Shown in pieces: positions 41,697-50,415 of a stretch of 64,000 bases of DNA. The notes below the pieces were generated by a model. The model saw nothing but the letters and a program-made list of their open reading frames with translations, was not told the origin of the DNA and searched no databases. The position numbers and the translations under genes were made by a program. Position 1 is the stretch's first letter. Each line of letters opens with the position of its first letter. This DNA is from JAXGMV01 sp040772085. Lineage in GTDB: Bacteria > Chloroflexota > Anaerolineae > Anaerolineales > Anaerolineaceae. Where the stretch lies: NCBI GenBank assembly GCA_040772085.1, contig JAXGYU010000001.1, forward strand, positions 1,674,001 to 1,738,000, written 5' to 3'.

Positions 41697-42698
41697 TCAA
41701 ATTTCCAGCGCGCCGATCTTCCTGAACCAGTCATAGGCTTCGCGGATCGCGTCGATCACCGGGCGCGGCTGCGGCAGGTGCAGGACACGTTCTGCCTTGC
41801 TGGTGTCGTAATAAAAGTACAAGCCGGCCATCGAAAGCACTTCCGGCTGGATCGGCAGCGGCAGGACGGATTTCAATAGGACGGCAGGGCGGGCAGCCGC
41901 GCGCAGCAGCCAGGTGGGCATTTCTGATTGAGGCGCGGGTTTGCCGACAACGCTCGCGATCATCTTGAGCATGGTTTCGTGTGTCATGTTTAGACCGCCT
42001 AATAGGTAGCGCTCGCCGGTCTTGCCGAAGTCCATCGCCGCCAGATGACCATCAACCACGTCCTGGATATGCACCAGGTTCGAACCGCCGCGCGGATAGG
42101 CCGGGATCTTCTGCCTGGCGACCTGGACGATGGTGGAACGGCTCTGACGATAGAGGTCGCCAGCGCCGTAGACGATGGTGGGGTTGAGGATGACCGCGTC
42201 CAGCCCGGCGAATACCGCCTGCTGCACTTCCAGTTCCGAGAGGTATTTGGCGTAGGCGTAAGGCCAGCGGCGGGCGCTGGCGTTCCAGGTATGGGCTTCA
42301 TCCAGCAGCACCGGTTCAGGTTCGCGGCCGGCAACGCTCTCCGGGATGCCCAGCGCGGCGGCAGAACTGGTATGGATAAATCGCTTGACTCCCGCGTTTC
42401 TGGCAGCCTGCAGAATCTCACGCGTGCCTTCGACCGTCACCGTATACATGCGTCCCAGATCACCCTGGCCGCCCAGCATGGCTGCCGCGTGAAAAACGAC
42501 GTCCATGCCATCGACCGCCGGCGCCAGCGTTTCCGGCTTGGTGAGGTCTCCGGTGACATGTTCAACCGCGAGCCCTTCAAGCTGTTGCGTGTTGCTGTTG
42601 GGACGGTGGAACGCGCGCACCTGATGCCCCTTGGCAAGCAGCGCCTTGCAGAGATGCGATCCGATAAAGCCGGTAGAACCGGTGACCAGCACTTTCAC
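41697..42698 (-). CDS. NAD-dependent epimerase/dehydratase (extended SDR)
   Basis: About 333 residues. The Rossmann motif VLVTGSTGFIGSHLCKALLA and active-site YAYAKYLSE (Tyr and Lys) mark an extended short-chain dehydrogenase. HTSSAAALGIPE supplies the catalytic Ser/Thr, and LLGGLNMTHETML is typical of dihydroflavonol-reductase-like and sterol-dehydrogenase-like members. A GTG at 42698, two bases after the thiolase stop, gives the normal start; a GTG at 42713 would overlap the thiolase. Transcribed with the thiolase upstream. Substrate unknown. Confidence 0.85.
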   Translation of the reverse strand: MKVLVTGSTGFIGSHLCKALLAKGHQVRAFHRPNSNTQQLEGLAVEHVTGDLTKPETLAPAVDGMDVVFHAAAMLGGQGDLGRMYTVTVEGTREILQAARNAGVKRFIHTSSAAALGIPESVAGREPEPVLLDEAHTWNASARRWPYAYAKYLSELEVQQAVFAGLDAVILNPTIVYGAGDLYRQSRSTIVQVARQKIPAYPRGGSNLVHIQDVVDGHLAAMDFGKTGERYLLGGLNMTHETMLKMIASVVGKPAPQSEMPTWLLRAAARPAVLLKSVLPLPIQPEVLSMAGLYFYYDTSKAERVLHLPQPRPVIDAIREAYDWFRKIGALEI

Positions 42699-42700
42699 GT

Positions 42701-43918
42701 TTAGCCGATCCACTCCACGATGGTCGCTTCACCCTGGCCGACGCCGACGCATAGTGTCGCCAGCCCATAATATGGCCTGGGGGCTTCGGGAGCGCGGCGC
42801 TTCATCTCGTGCAGCAGGGTGGTCATGATGCGGGCGCCTGAGCAGCCCAGCGGGTGACCGAGAGCAATGGCGCCGCCATTGACGTTGACAATCTCCGGGT
42901 CCAATCCCAGCTCCCTGATGACCGCCAGCGACTGCGCGGCAAAGGCTTCATTCAACTCTACCAGACCGAGGTCGCTGAGCTGCAGGCCGGCACGCTCGAG
43001 CGCCTTGCGGGTCGCCGGGACGGGTCCGATGCCCATGATACGCGGCTCAACGCCGGCCGATGCGCCAGCGAGCACGCGTGCCATCGGCTTGAGCCCCAGG
43101 GCGGCGGCTTTCTCAGCGCTCATCAGCAGCAGCGCTGCCGCGCCGTCATTCAGTCCGGAGGAATTGGCGGCTGTCACGGATCCCTCTTTGCGGAAGGCAG
43201 GTTTCAGCTTTGCCAGACCTTCAATTGTCGAGTCACGCCGCGGACGCTCGTCCTTGTCCACGATCACCGGCTCCCCCTTGCCTTGCGGGATGCTGACGGG
43301 CAGGATCTCTTCGGCAAACTTACCGTTGTCTGTCGCGGCAATAGCCAGTTGATTGCTGCGTACCGCGAAGGCATCCTGATCCTGGCGGCTGATGTGATAC
43401 ATATCCACCAGATTTTCGGCTGTTTCGCCCATCGCGTCGGTGCCGTATGCCTGCTGCATGGCAGGGTTGATATAGCGCCAGCCCAGGGCGGTGTTATAGG
43501 CGGTCAGGTTATCGGTCGGGAAGCCTTTTTCCGCTTTCGGCAGACTGTAAGGCGCGCGCGACATGCTCTCCACGCCGCCGGCGATGTAAACATCACCTTC
43601 ACCAGCGCGGATGGCACGGAAGGCGGTGTTGATGGCGGTCAGGCCTGAAGCGCACAACCGGTTGACAGTCACGGCGGGCACAGAAACAGGAAACCCCGCC
43701 AGCAATGTTGACATCCGGGCGACATTGCGGTTGTCTTCGCCGGCCTGATTGGCACAGCCTAGATAAACTTCATCCACCAGCGCCGGATCCATGCCGCTGC
43801 GGTCGATGATGGCTTTGAGTACCAGCGCCGCGAGATCGTCAGGTCTGACCCTGGAAAGGGAACCACCAAGCGCGCCAATAGGCGTCCGGATTGCGTCAAC
43901 AATAACGACTTCCTTCAT
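42701..43918 (-). CDS. Acetyl-CoA C-acyltransferase (thiolase)
   Basis: 405 residues, a complete thiolase. The acylated Cys 89 lies in VNRLCASGLTAINTA, the His 355 site in GGAIALGHPLGCSGARI, and Cys 390 in LATLCVGVGQG. The opening EVVIVDAIRTPIGALGGSLS and the block GGVESMSRAPYSLPK are typical of 3-oxoadipyl-CoA/acetyl-CoA acyltransferases. It works in fatty acid or aromatic ring degradation or in acetoacetyl-CoA formation. GGAGG precedes the ATG at 43918. No other beta-oxidation gene is near. Confidence 0.94.
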   Translation of the reverse strand: MKEVVIVDAIRTPIGALGGSLSRVRPDDLAALVLKAIIDRSGMDPALVDEVYLGCANQAGEDNRNVARMSTLLAGFPVSVPAVTVNRLCASGLTAINTAFRAIRAGEGDVYIAGGVESMSRAPYSLPKAEKGFPTDNLTAYNTALGWRYINPAMQQAYGTDAMGETAENLVDMYHISRQDQDAFAVRSNQLAIAATDNGKFAEEILPVSIPQGKGEPVIVDKDERPRRDSTIEGLAKLKPAFRKEGSVTAANSSGLNDGAAALLLMSAEKAAALGLKPMARVLAGASAGVEPRIMGIGPVPATRKALERAGLQLSDLGLVELNEAFAAQSLAVIRELGLDPEIVNVNGGAIALGHPLGCSGARIMTTLLHEMKRRAPEAPRPYYGLATLCVGVGQGEATIVEWIG

Positions 43919-44066
43919 TGAAAAACCTCCGTTGTGGGTGCGATGGGTTGCTAAACAAATTTTACCATCGAACAATTTTGCACCATGAAAAGTGACAGGC
44001 GTAAAAATATTTAATCATCATTCTGAACGCATGATGTACAATTAGCATGTCAAGTTTGACGCCCCA

Positions 44067-44093
44067 GCAATTGGCAAATCTTTTGCCAATTGC
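44067..44093. promoter_or_regulatory. 12-bp inverted repeat in the thiolase/lipoprotein divergent region
   Basis: GCAATTGGCAAA (44067-44078) and TTTGCCAATTGC (44082-44093) are perfectly complementary with only TCT between. With a loop of three bases it could be an RNA hairpin in the lipoprotein leader or an operator for the divergent pair. No U tract on either strand. Confidence 0.5.
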
Positions 44094-44137
44094 GTTTAGG
44101 TGTGATTCAATCCTGAGGACTGGACCTGACAGGCAGC

Positions 44138-45625
44138 ATGCCGCAAACACAACGAACAGCGCATCCAGAGAAGATAAATCGCCGAGGTCAGTATGTATTC
44201 AGCATTCTGATCCTGCTGGCATTGCTGACCCTGAGCGCCTGCGATATCCGGCTGCCGCAGGCAATCCAGCCGCAGAATTCGCAGGTCGATCCGATTTTCA
44301 GGGAATACTACAACGATATCGGGGGCGAGGCGGTTTTTGGCAAGGCACTCTCCGATGTCAGGACCGATGCCGGCATCCAGTGTCAGTTTGTGCAGGCTGC
44401 CAAGCTGTGTTTCAATCCCGCGGATACCGGCCCTTACCGCTTTTTCCTTGCGCCGGTCGGCCTGGAGCTGGTCACCGCTGAGCAGCCGCTGATTGACAGC
44501 GCCATCATCAGCTCGCGGCTGGAAAACGGCTTTGCCGTTTACTCCGCGTTCATTCCGATGGTCGACCAGCTCAAGGATGAGCCTGGCACCGGCCGTCCGA
44601 TGACCAATGTCCGATACAACTATGAGCAGGGCCGCATCGAACAATACTTTGAAAAAGTCGGGTTTTACCTGCCCTTTAATCAGCCGGCCGAGACCGCGAA
44701 GCTGATCCCCTACGGCGCTCTGGCCTGCAATGGCTGCAGCGACACGGCGGAGGTCAACACCTTCCGCGCGACGGCTGCCGGCATCAACTCACCGTTCTCG
44801 CCGTTCCTGGACCGGCTGGGCGGGCCGCAGCTTTCGGGCAAACCGCTGGCGCCGGCCTATGTCGCCGCGGATGGCAACGTCGAGCAGGTGTTCGAAAACG
44901 TCGTCGTATACGCCCCGCAGAATGATCCGCTGGCGCTGCGCTTCCGCCCGATTGCCGCGATCCTGGGCATGCCTGTCGCAGAACCGGGCAAGCGCCTGTA
45001 TGGCATGCAGGAGAATATGGTCTTTTATCCCACCAGCGGGGAGCTGGGCTACCATGTGCCGGTGATGTTTGACCAGCGTCTGACCGCGTCCGGCGGGATG
45101 AATTATTCTGGCTTGCCGCTCTCAGACCCGTACCAGGACCCGACGGATAACGTCACCAGGCAATGCTTCCAGTCCTACTGCCTGGATTATGATCCGCTGG
45201 CGGTCAACAGTTACTACACCCGCATGGTGCCGCTCGGTGAGCGCTATCTCAAAACCCTGCCTGATCTGAAGGTTGAACCAACGGTCTGGCCTGTGATGCC
45301 GGTGCTGGGCTTTGAGCTGACAAAAGAAAAGCCTGAAGTCGCCAACGGCGAAGCGCAGAGCATCTTCATCCGTGTTTTCCAGTTGGTGGATAACGCGCCG
45401 GTGCAGAACGTGCCCGCTACGCTGGAGCTCACGCTGCCGGACAGCGCCACACAGACTTTTGATTTCAACCCGACCAATGCTGAAGGCAGCGCGGTGGTTG
45501 CCCTGCAGACCACGGCCAAATATCCGAACGGGACGCTGATGCAGTACAAAGTCTGCCTGGATTCAAGCTTTACGGCGGGGGTTCCCACCTGCCACACCGG
45601 CTCCTATCTGATCTGGGGCAAATAA
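44138..45625 (+). CDS. Surface lipoprotein with three internal repeats
   Basis: 495 residues. The signal peptide ends in lipobox TLSAC. Three degenerate modules follow, each with the pattern FxxxxxxxGGxxxxGxPLxxxxxxxxxxxxQxF: around FREYYNDIGGEAVFGKALSD, FLDRLGGPQLSGKPLAPAYV and FDQRLTASGGMNYSGLPLSD. They recall LGFP-type repeats found in cell-surface proteins. A final ~110 residues (FELTKEKPEVANGEAQSIFI to the end) look like an immunoglobulin-like beta domain. Probably an envelope or adhesion protein. The ribosome site is weak. A terminator follows. Confidence 0.6.
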   Translation: MPQTQRTAHPEKINRRGQYVFSILILLALLTLSACDIRLPQAIQPQNSQVDPIFREYYNDIGGEAVFGKALSDVRTDAGIQCQFVQAAKLCFNPADTGPYRFFLAPVGLELVTAEQPLIDSAIISSRLENGFAVYSAFIPMVDQLKDEPGTGRPMTNVRYNYEQGRIEQYFEKVGFYLPFNQPAETAKLIPYGALACNGCSDTAEVNTFRATAAGINSPFSPFLDRLGGPQLSGKPLAPAYVAADGNVEQVFENVVVYAPQNDPLALRFRPIAAILGMPVAEPGKRLYGMQENMVFYPTSGELGYHVPVMFDQRLTASGGMNYSGLPLSDPYQDPTDNVTRQCFQSYCLDYDPLAVNSYYTRMVPLGERYLKTLPDLKVEPTVWPVMPVLGFELTKEKPEVANGEAQSIFIRVFQLVDNAPVQNVPATLELTLPDSATQTFDFNPTNAEGSAVVALQTTAKYPNGTLMQYKVCLDSSFTAGVPTCHTGSYLIWGK

Positions 45626-45646
45626 CTAGTCCGCTGAGATAACCCG

Positions 45647-45676
45647 AAACACCGGCTGTTTATGCCGGTGTTTGTT
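45647..45676 (+). terminator. Terminator after the repeat lipoprotein
   Basis: Perfect 10-bp arms AAACACCGGC (45647-45656) and GCCGGTGTTT (45664-45673), then GTTTG. It also lies at the end of the convergent GyrI-like gene. Confidence 0.75.
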
Positions 45677-45688
45677 TGTGTGCGCGGT

Positions 45689-46318
45689 TCAGACCTTACG
45701 GATCGGATGGCGGATGACTGTTTTATTTTTCTCCGGCGCCACTTTTCTGAAGTCCGAGAGGTAGATTTCGTGATGCCGCCGGGTGTCCGAAAAATCGTGA
45801 ATGTAGCCCTGCCCGGCGACGTAGGCGTTCATCAGGGCGACGGAGGCAGGTTCGGTTTCAAAAGGACCGATGTGCATCATCTGCACGCATAACCCTTCTT
45901 CGATTGGAAGGAATTCAGCCGATGACAAATCCGTTTTCTTCTTTTCCGTGGCTGTTTTTACCGCCCAGTCGAAATCCTTTTTGGTGATGAAATCTGGCAG
46001 GCGGATGACGGAGATCCACTGGAAGGCGGCCTTGTTGCTGTAGTCCACGCCCATGACACCCTCCTGCCACCAGAAGCCTTCCAGCGGCGGGACGACATAG
46101 TCGAAGAAGCCCAGCATCTGATAGTTTGACCTGGGGCTCATTTTCAACGTATACGACACGGCATACAGCACTTGCATGGCTTGCTGATATTCGCCGTCCG
46201 GGTCGTTCGGGTCACCCTTGCCGCGTACAGCAACATAATTCATCTTCGGCACATCCACAATCGCCGGCTTATTCCTGGGCAGATAGAATTCCTTATATTC
46301 CTTCTTATAATCAAACAT
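45689..46318 (-). CDS. GyrI-like small-molecule-binding domain protein
   Basis: 209 residues of the stand-alone GyrI-like (SOUL/BacT-type) group. It opens FDYKKEYKEFYLPRNKPAIV, contains VAVRGKGDPNDPDGEYQQAM and LEGFWWQEG, and ends in DTRRHHEIYLSDFRKVAPEK, typical of the YdhP/GyrI relatives. These bind hydrophobic cations or hydrolyse strained cyclopropyl compounds in studied cases. There is no DNA-binding domain. GGAGGAAGGGAG precedes the ATG. Monocistronic. Confidence 0.82.
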   Translation of the reverse strand: MFDYKKEYKEFYLPRNKPAIVDVPKMNYVAVRGKGDPNDPDGEYQQAMQVLYAVSYTLKMSPRSNYQMLGFFDYVVPPLEGFWWQEGVMGVDYSNKAAFQWISVIRLPDFITKKDFDWAVKTATEKKKTDLSSAEFLPIEEGLCVQMMHIGPFETEPASVALMNAYVAGQGYIHDFSDTRRHHEIYLSDFRKVAPEKNKTVIRHPIRKV

Positions 46319-46407
46319 CGCGCTCCCTTCCTCCAGTCAACGACAAATCTGACTCGATTTTAACCCGGCTCATGAAATGAGATGCGATTTCCAGACAGTG
46401 CACAGTC

Positions 46408-46436
46408 TTGACGATAATGGCTCAAAGCGGTATATT
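46408..46436 (+). promoter_or_regulatory. Promoter of tRNA-Arg
   Basis: TTGACG at 46408-46413 and TATATT at 46431-46436 are 17 bp apart. The tRNA 5' end lies 15 bp downstream of the -10. Confidence 0.75.
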
Positions 46437-46451
46437 AAGGCACACTCGTTT

Positions 46452-46525
46452 GCCCTCGTAGCTCAATTGGACAGAGCGTTTGCTTGCGGAGCAACAGGTT
46501 GCAGATTCGAGTTCTGCCGAGGGCA
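46452..46525 (+). tRNA. tRNA-Arg (anticodon GCG)
   Basis: A full cloverleaf can be drawn. The acceptor arms GCCCTCG and CGAGGGC pair perfectly. The D-stem is GCTC/GAGC, and the anticodon arm TTTGC-TTGCGGA-GCAAC reads GCG in the loop, with a mismatch at its outer pair. The T-arm is GCAGA-TTCGAGT-TCTGC, and A is the discriminator base. CCA is not encoded. It would decode CGC, and CGU if G34 wobbles. Confidence 0.93.
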
Positions 46526-46529
46526 CACA

Positions 46530-46565
46530 GCGAACAGGCTGACCAAATCTGGTCAGCCTGTTCGC
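46530..46565 (+). terminator. 15-bp perfect stem-loop behind tRNA-Arg
   Basis: Arms GCGAACAGGCTGACC (46530-46544) and GGTCAGCCTGTTCGC (46551-46565) enclose AAATCT, four bases after the tRNA. No U tract follows, so it may be a processing signal or an intrinsic terminator of weak type. Confidence 0.65.
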
Positions 46566-46660
46566 ATTCATACTCAGCACAAGGTTCTATACCACTCCCA
46601 TACAAGACGCACTGGAAAATCAGGCCGGCACTGACTAAAATTACGGCAGAGGAATCATCC

Positions 46661-47800
46661 ATGAGCAAACGATCACTTCTTCTGGTGCTGGCCGGCATCC
46701 TCCTGCTCGGTACGGCAGTCGCGTTCGGAGCGGCTGGCGGCGCGTTCATCGGCTACCGGCTGGGCGCGGCGGCGAACAATAACACTGCGGCGGCGCTGCC
46801 AACGCCATCAGCGACAGAGCCAGCTCCTCCAACTGAGCAATTCATCGACTCGACGGATATCAACACGACAGTTACCCAGATCGTGCAGCAGGTCGCGCCG
46901 GCAGTCGTGACCGTCGTCGGGACGGTGCAATATCAGACCGGTTTCTGGGGTCAGACCGCGACCGGCGAAGTCAGCGGCAGCGGCGTCTTCATCTCGGATG
47001 CCGGCTTGCTGCTGACCAATAATCACGTCGTTGAACGCGCGGCGAACCTGAAGATCATTCTGACCGACGGCAGCGAACGGCCCGTGACCCTGGTCGGTAC
47101 GGACCGCTACTCCGATCTGGCGGTGCTCAAAGCCGAAGGTGCTGTGCCGGCGTGGGCAGCCATCGGCAACTCCTCGCTGCTCGACCCCGGTGAAACGGTG
47201 ATTGCCATTGGGTCGCCGCTGGGTGAGTTCACCAATTCAGTCACGGTCGGCGTTGTCAGCGCCACCGGCCGCTCGATCGATTCAGGCAACGGCTATCGCG
47301 TGGAGGATTTGATCCAGACCGATGCCGCTATCAATGAAGGCAACTCGGGCGGACCGCTGGTCAACCTGGCGGGCGAGATCGTCGGGTTGAACACTATGGT
47401 CGTGCGCCAGTCGGATTCCGGCACGGTGACCGAGGGGCTCGGCTTCGCGGTCGCCTCCAACACCATCAAAGCCGTGTCGGATCAGATCATCGAGAAGGGC
47501 AGCTTCGCCCGGCCCACGCTCGGGATCGCCTGGCACGACATCACCGAATACATCGCCTATCGCTACCGGCTGCCGGTCGCTTACGGCGTCATCATTACCG
47601 AGCTCGACCCCAATGGCGCCGGCGCTAAGGCTGGTCTGCAGCCGGGTGACATCATCACCAGCATCAATGGCACCAGCATGGCGGATGGGCAGCTCTTCCT
47701 GAACCTGCTCTACCAGTACAACCCCGGCGACCAGGTCACAATCGGCATCATCCGCGACCGGGCGGAGCAGCAGGTGACGGTCACGCTGGACGAAAGCTGA
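46661..47800 (+). CDS. HtrA/DegP-type serine protease with PDZ domain
   Basis: 379 residues of the S1C family. A signal anchor at residues 5-30 is followed by a Pro/Thr linker and a trypsin-like domain with His 122 (LTNNHVVE), Asp 152 (YSDLAVLK) and Ser 229 (GNSGGPL). A C-terminal PDZ domain is visible (VIITELDPNGAGAKAGLQPG, then DIITSING). It should act outside the membrane in protein quality control. The frame extends back into the tRNA, but ATG 46661 with GAGGAA in front is the sensible start. The next gene follows 48 bp later. Confidence 0.92.
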   Translation: MSKRSLLLVLAGILLLGTAVAFGAAGGAFIGYRLGAAANNNTAAALPTPSATEPAPPTEQFIDSTDINTTVTQIVQQVAPAVVTVVGTVQYQTGFWGQTATGEVSGSGVFISDAGLLLTNNHVVERAANLKIILTDGSERPVTLVGTDRYSDLAVLKAEGAVPAWAAIGNSSLLDPGETVIAIGSPLGEFTNSVTVGVVSATGRSIDSGNGYRVEDLIQTDAAINEGNSGGPLVNLAGEIVGLNTMVVRQSDSGTVTEGLGFAVASNTIKAVSDQIIEKGSFARPTLGIAWHDITEYIAYRYRLPVAYGVIITELDPNGAGAKAGLQPGDIITSINGTSMADGQLFLNLLYQYNPGDQVTIGIIRDRAEQQVTVTLDES

Positions 47801-47848
47801 GCCGATCTATAATTAACAACAACACAAACAGCTCAGGAGAGGGTGACC

Positions 47849-48175
47849 ATGATCGATCAATTGCGCGTCTATAAAATCTTTGAGAAGACCAAAGCGGCGT
47901 TCCATGAGCGCTTCAGAGACCACGCCATGGCGTTGTTTGCCCGCTACGGCGGCGAGGTAATCGTTGCCTGGGAAGCAGCCGGCGAGGATGGACCGGAATT
48001 CATTTACCTGCTGCGCTGGCCGGATCAGGAGACGCTGGAGAAGGGCTGGGCTGGCATCAAGACCGATGCCGGGTGGCAGAAGGTCAAAGCGGATTACACC
48101 GCGAAATATGGTGAGCTGGTCGCCAAGATCGACGAGCGGACTTTAGTGCCGACGGAGTATTCCCCCAAGTTCTAA
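47849..48175 (+). CDS. NIPSNAP family protein
   Basis: 108 residues of the small ferredoxin-like NIPSNAP/dimeric alpha-beta barrel family. Characteristic blocks are QLRVYKIFEKTKAAFHERFR, FARYGGEVIVAWEA, and EFIYLLRWPDQETLEKGWAG. No enzymatic function is established. The start ATG 47849 follows GGAGAGGGTGACC. Ends before a terminator-like hairpin. Confidence 0.82.
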   Translation: MIDQLRVYKIFEKTKAAFHERFRDHAMALFARYGGEVIVAWEAAGEDGPEFIYLLRWPDQETLEKGWAGIKTDAGWQKVKADYTAKYGELVAKIDERTLVPTEYSPKF

Positions 48176-48189
48176 TCAACCTACACAGC

Positions 48190-48221
48190 AAAGACCAGAG
48201 CTGGCATTTGCGCTGGTCTTT
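48190..48221 (+). terminator. Hairpin after the NIPSNAP gene
   Basis: Nine-bp arms AAAGACCAG (48190-48198) and CTGGTCTTT (48213-48221), followed by GAGTCTGTTTT. Moderate strength. It may also close the convergent kinase transcript. Confidence 0.55.
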
Positions 48222-48264
48222 GAGTCTGTTTTAACCTTATCATAACAGCGGCCCGGCGACTTGC

Positions 48265-49644
48265 CTAGCTTTCCTCTGTGAGGGGTTGTTCCAGCGGCAG
48301 CCGGATGCTGAAGGTGCTGCCTTCGCCCACCTTTGAGACCACGCTCAGCTTGCCGTGGTGCGCCTTGACAATCCGGTCAGCAATCGACAGACCCAGCCCA
48401 TAGCCCACGCCGTGCGAGCGGGTACGCGAACGCTCGGCGCGATAGAAACGTTCGAAGATATGCTCAAGGTCCTGCTGGTGGATGCCGGGACCGTTGTCGA
48501 TGACGTCAATCACGGCTGAGTCGCCGTCACGGCGCAGCGCCAGCTTGACCATGCCGCCCGCCTGGGTGTATTGCACCGCGTTGCCGCCCAGGTTGAGCAG
48601 CACCTGTTTCAGCCGGTCACGGTCGCCCTGAATGGCGATCTGATCGATTTCGCTGACCTTGATGTCAATCACCTTGTCCGTCATGCCATGCAATTGCGTA
48701 ACCACTTCCAGCACAAGGTCATCGAGCTGCACGCGGCCGAGATTGAGCCTGAAACCGCCGGCGTCGACCTGACCGAGCAGCAGCAGATCGCCGATCATGC
48801 GGTTCAGCCGGTCAACTTCCATCTGAATACTTCTGAGCGACTCCGGGTCGGTGGCGCCCTGGTGCGCCAGCAGGCTCAGATTGCCCTTGATGACCGTCAG
48901 CGGCGTCCTCAGCTCATGACTGACATCAGAGAGCAGCCGCTGCTGAGAGATGAACAGTTGCTCGAGCCTTTCGAGCGTCTGGTTGAATGCGGTCACCAAC
49001 GCGCCGACCTCATCCTGCGGATTGATGGGCACGGCAACCCGGCGTGAGAGGTCCTGTGTGGTCGTAATCAACTTGACCAGTTCGGTCGCCTGATCGAGCG
49101 GCTGCAGCGTGCGCCTGACCGTCACCTGAGCGATCAGCAGGGTGACCAGCACCAGGCCGGCGCCGACGACAGCCAGCACCGCACCAACCGTGCTGCGCGT
49201 CTGCGTGAAGAAGGTCAGCGGCATACCGATTTGCAGCACGCCGTAGCGTTGGCGGCTGGTCATGAGCGGCAGGCTGAGCACCCGCACCGACTCGCTGTTA
49301 TATTGAGTGGTGATGTAATGCGGGGCTGTCTGTTGCAGCCCTTCAGGAGAGAGTATGATGGCACTGTTATCGGGATAGCCGAACACAAGTTGGTCTGCGC
49401 TGTCCCAGACCTGAATGATCTGGTTGCTGACAGGATGAAATTCGTCCAGGCTGCCGGGCACCAGCTCACCGTCACGACTGATCCGCATCCGGTCAAGCAG
49501 GTTGTTGCTGGTGATCTCCAGCGTCTCATCGACGTGATTGAGCAGCAGCAGGTTGACCATGCCGTAGGACAGGATGCCGAAAATCAACACCGCCGCGCCT
49601 AACAGAGAGGCGAATAGCAGGGTCAGACGCCAGCGTAACTTCAT
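48265..49644 (-). CDS. Two-component sensor histidine kinase
   Basis: 459 residues. Transmembrane helices lie at about 8-35 and 152-174 and bracket a ~115-residue extracytoplasmic sensor. A HAMP linker follows (about 175-230). HisKA carries the phospho-acceptor His 243 in LLSDVSHELRTPLTV, and the ATPase domain shows N box NLGGNAVQYTQ, G1 DNGPGIHQQD, F box FERFYRAERS and G2 GYGLGLSIA. This is the OmpR/EnvZ-type layout. The ATG follows the regulator's stop with no gap, so the pair is co-translated. Signal unknown. Confidence 0.93.
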   Translation of the reverse strand: MKLRWRLTLLFASLLGAAVLIFGILSYGMVNLLLLNHVDETLEITSNNLLDRMRISRDGELVPGSLDEFHPVSNQIIQVWDSADQLVFGYPDNSAIILSPEGLQQTAPHYITTQYNSESVRVLSLPLMTSRQRYGVLQIGMPLTFFTQTRSTVGAVLAVVGAGLVLVTLLIAQVTVRRTLQPLDQATELVKLITTTQDLSRRVAVPINPQDEVGALVTAFNQTLERLEQLFISQQRLLSDVSHELRTPLTVIKGNLSLLAHQGATDPESLRSIQMEVDRLNRMIGDLLLLGQVDAGGFRLNLGRVQLDDLVLEVVTQLHGMTDKVIDIKVSEIDQIAIQGDRDRLKQVLLNLGGNAVQYTQAGGMVKLALRRDGDSAVIDVIDNGPGIHQQDLEHIFERFYRAERSRTRSHGVGYGLGLSIADRIVKAHHGKLSVVSKVGEGSTFSIRLPLEQPLTEES

Positions 49645-50325
49645 TTAATCCATTTCTTTAAGGACGTATCCAACGCCGCGGGCGGTATGGATCAGGCGCG
49701 ATTCGCTCTCGCCTTCCAGCTTCTCCCGCAGGTAGCGGATGTAGACATCGAGCACGTTGCTTTCGGCGCTGAAGTAGTTGCCGCCCCAGATGCGGTCGAA
49801 GATCATCGGGCGTTCGAGCACCTGATGCGGGTGACGCATGAACAGCTCGAGCAGGTCATATTCCTTGGCGGTCAGTTCGATGATGCGGCCGTTGCGTGAT
49901 GCCTGGCGCGTGCCGGTGTCGAGCAGCAGATCAGAGAAGGTCAGCACGGGTAGTTGCTGGGTGCGTGTACGGCGCAGCAAAGCGCGGATGCGCGCCAGCA
50001 GCTCGGGAAATTCAAACGGCTTCACCAGATAGTCATCGGCGCCGGAGTCCAGCCCCAGGATGCGATCCTGCACGCCGTCACGCGCGGTGAGGATGATGAT
50101 GGCGATGTCGCCGACAGCGCGCAGGCGCTGACAGACTTCAATGCCATCAATGCCGGGCAGCATCAGGTCAAGCAGCACCAGGTCTGGATGGTTGGTGCGC
50201 GCCGCGATCAGGCCATTTTCGCCGTCATAGGCGATATCAACCTGATACCCTTCGAAAGATAACGCGCGTCGCAGGACATTGACGATTCCTTCATCGTCTT
50301 CAATCACCAGAATGCGTTCTTTCAT
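49645..50325 (-). CDS. Two-component response regulator (OmpR/PhoB family)
   Basis: 226 residues. The receiver domain has the acidic pair Asp 10-Asp 11, the phosphorylation site Asp 53 (VLLDLMLPGIDG) and the lysine in DDYLVKPFEFPELLAR. The C-terminal winged helix is of the OmpR type (LTAKEYDLLELFMRHPHQVL, then NVLDVYIRYLREKLE, and the end IHTARGVGYVLKE). GGAGGCAG precedes the ATG at 50325. The KimA-like permease lies directly upstream on the same strand but behind a terminator, with a TATAGT box between. Confidence 0.94.
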   Translation of the reverse strand: MKERILVIEDDEGIVNVLRRALSFEGYQVDIAYDGENGLIAARTNHPDLVLLDLMLPGIDGIEVCQRLRAVGDIAIIILTARDGVQDRILGLDSGADDYLVKPFEFPELLARIRALLRRTRTQQLPVLTFSDLLLDTGTRQASRNGRIIELTAKEYDLLELFMRHPHQVLERPMIFDRIWGGNYFSAESNVLDVYIRYLREKLEGESESRLIHTARGVGYVLKEMD

Positions 50326-50375
50326 CTGCACTGCCTCCAGAACGGGATATCTTTACTATACCATTAAGCGAACAT

Positions 50376-50405
50376 TAAAACCGCCAACAGCATGCTGTCA
50401 GCGGT
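50376..50405 (-). terminator. Terminator of the KimA-like permease gene
   Basis: On the minus strand, ACCGC and GCGGT outer arms (50380-50405) close an inner self-complementary ACAGCATGCTGT, then TTTT follows. It lies 11 bp after the permease stop and before the response regulator. Confidence 0.65.
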
Positions 50406-50415
50406 CAATTCATCA

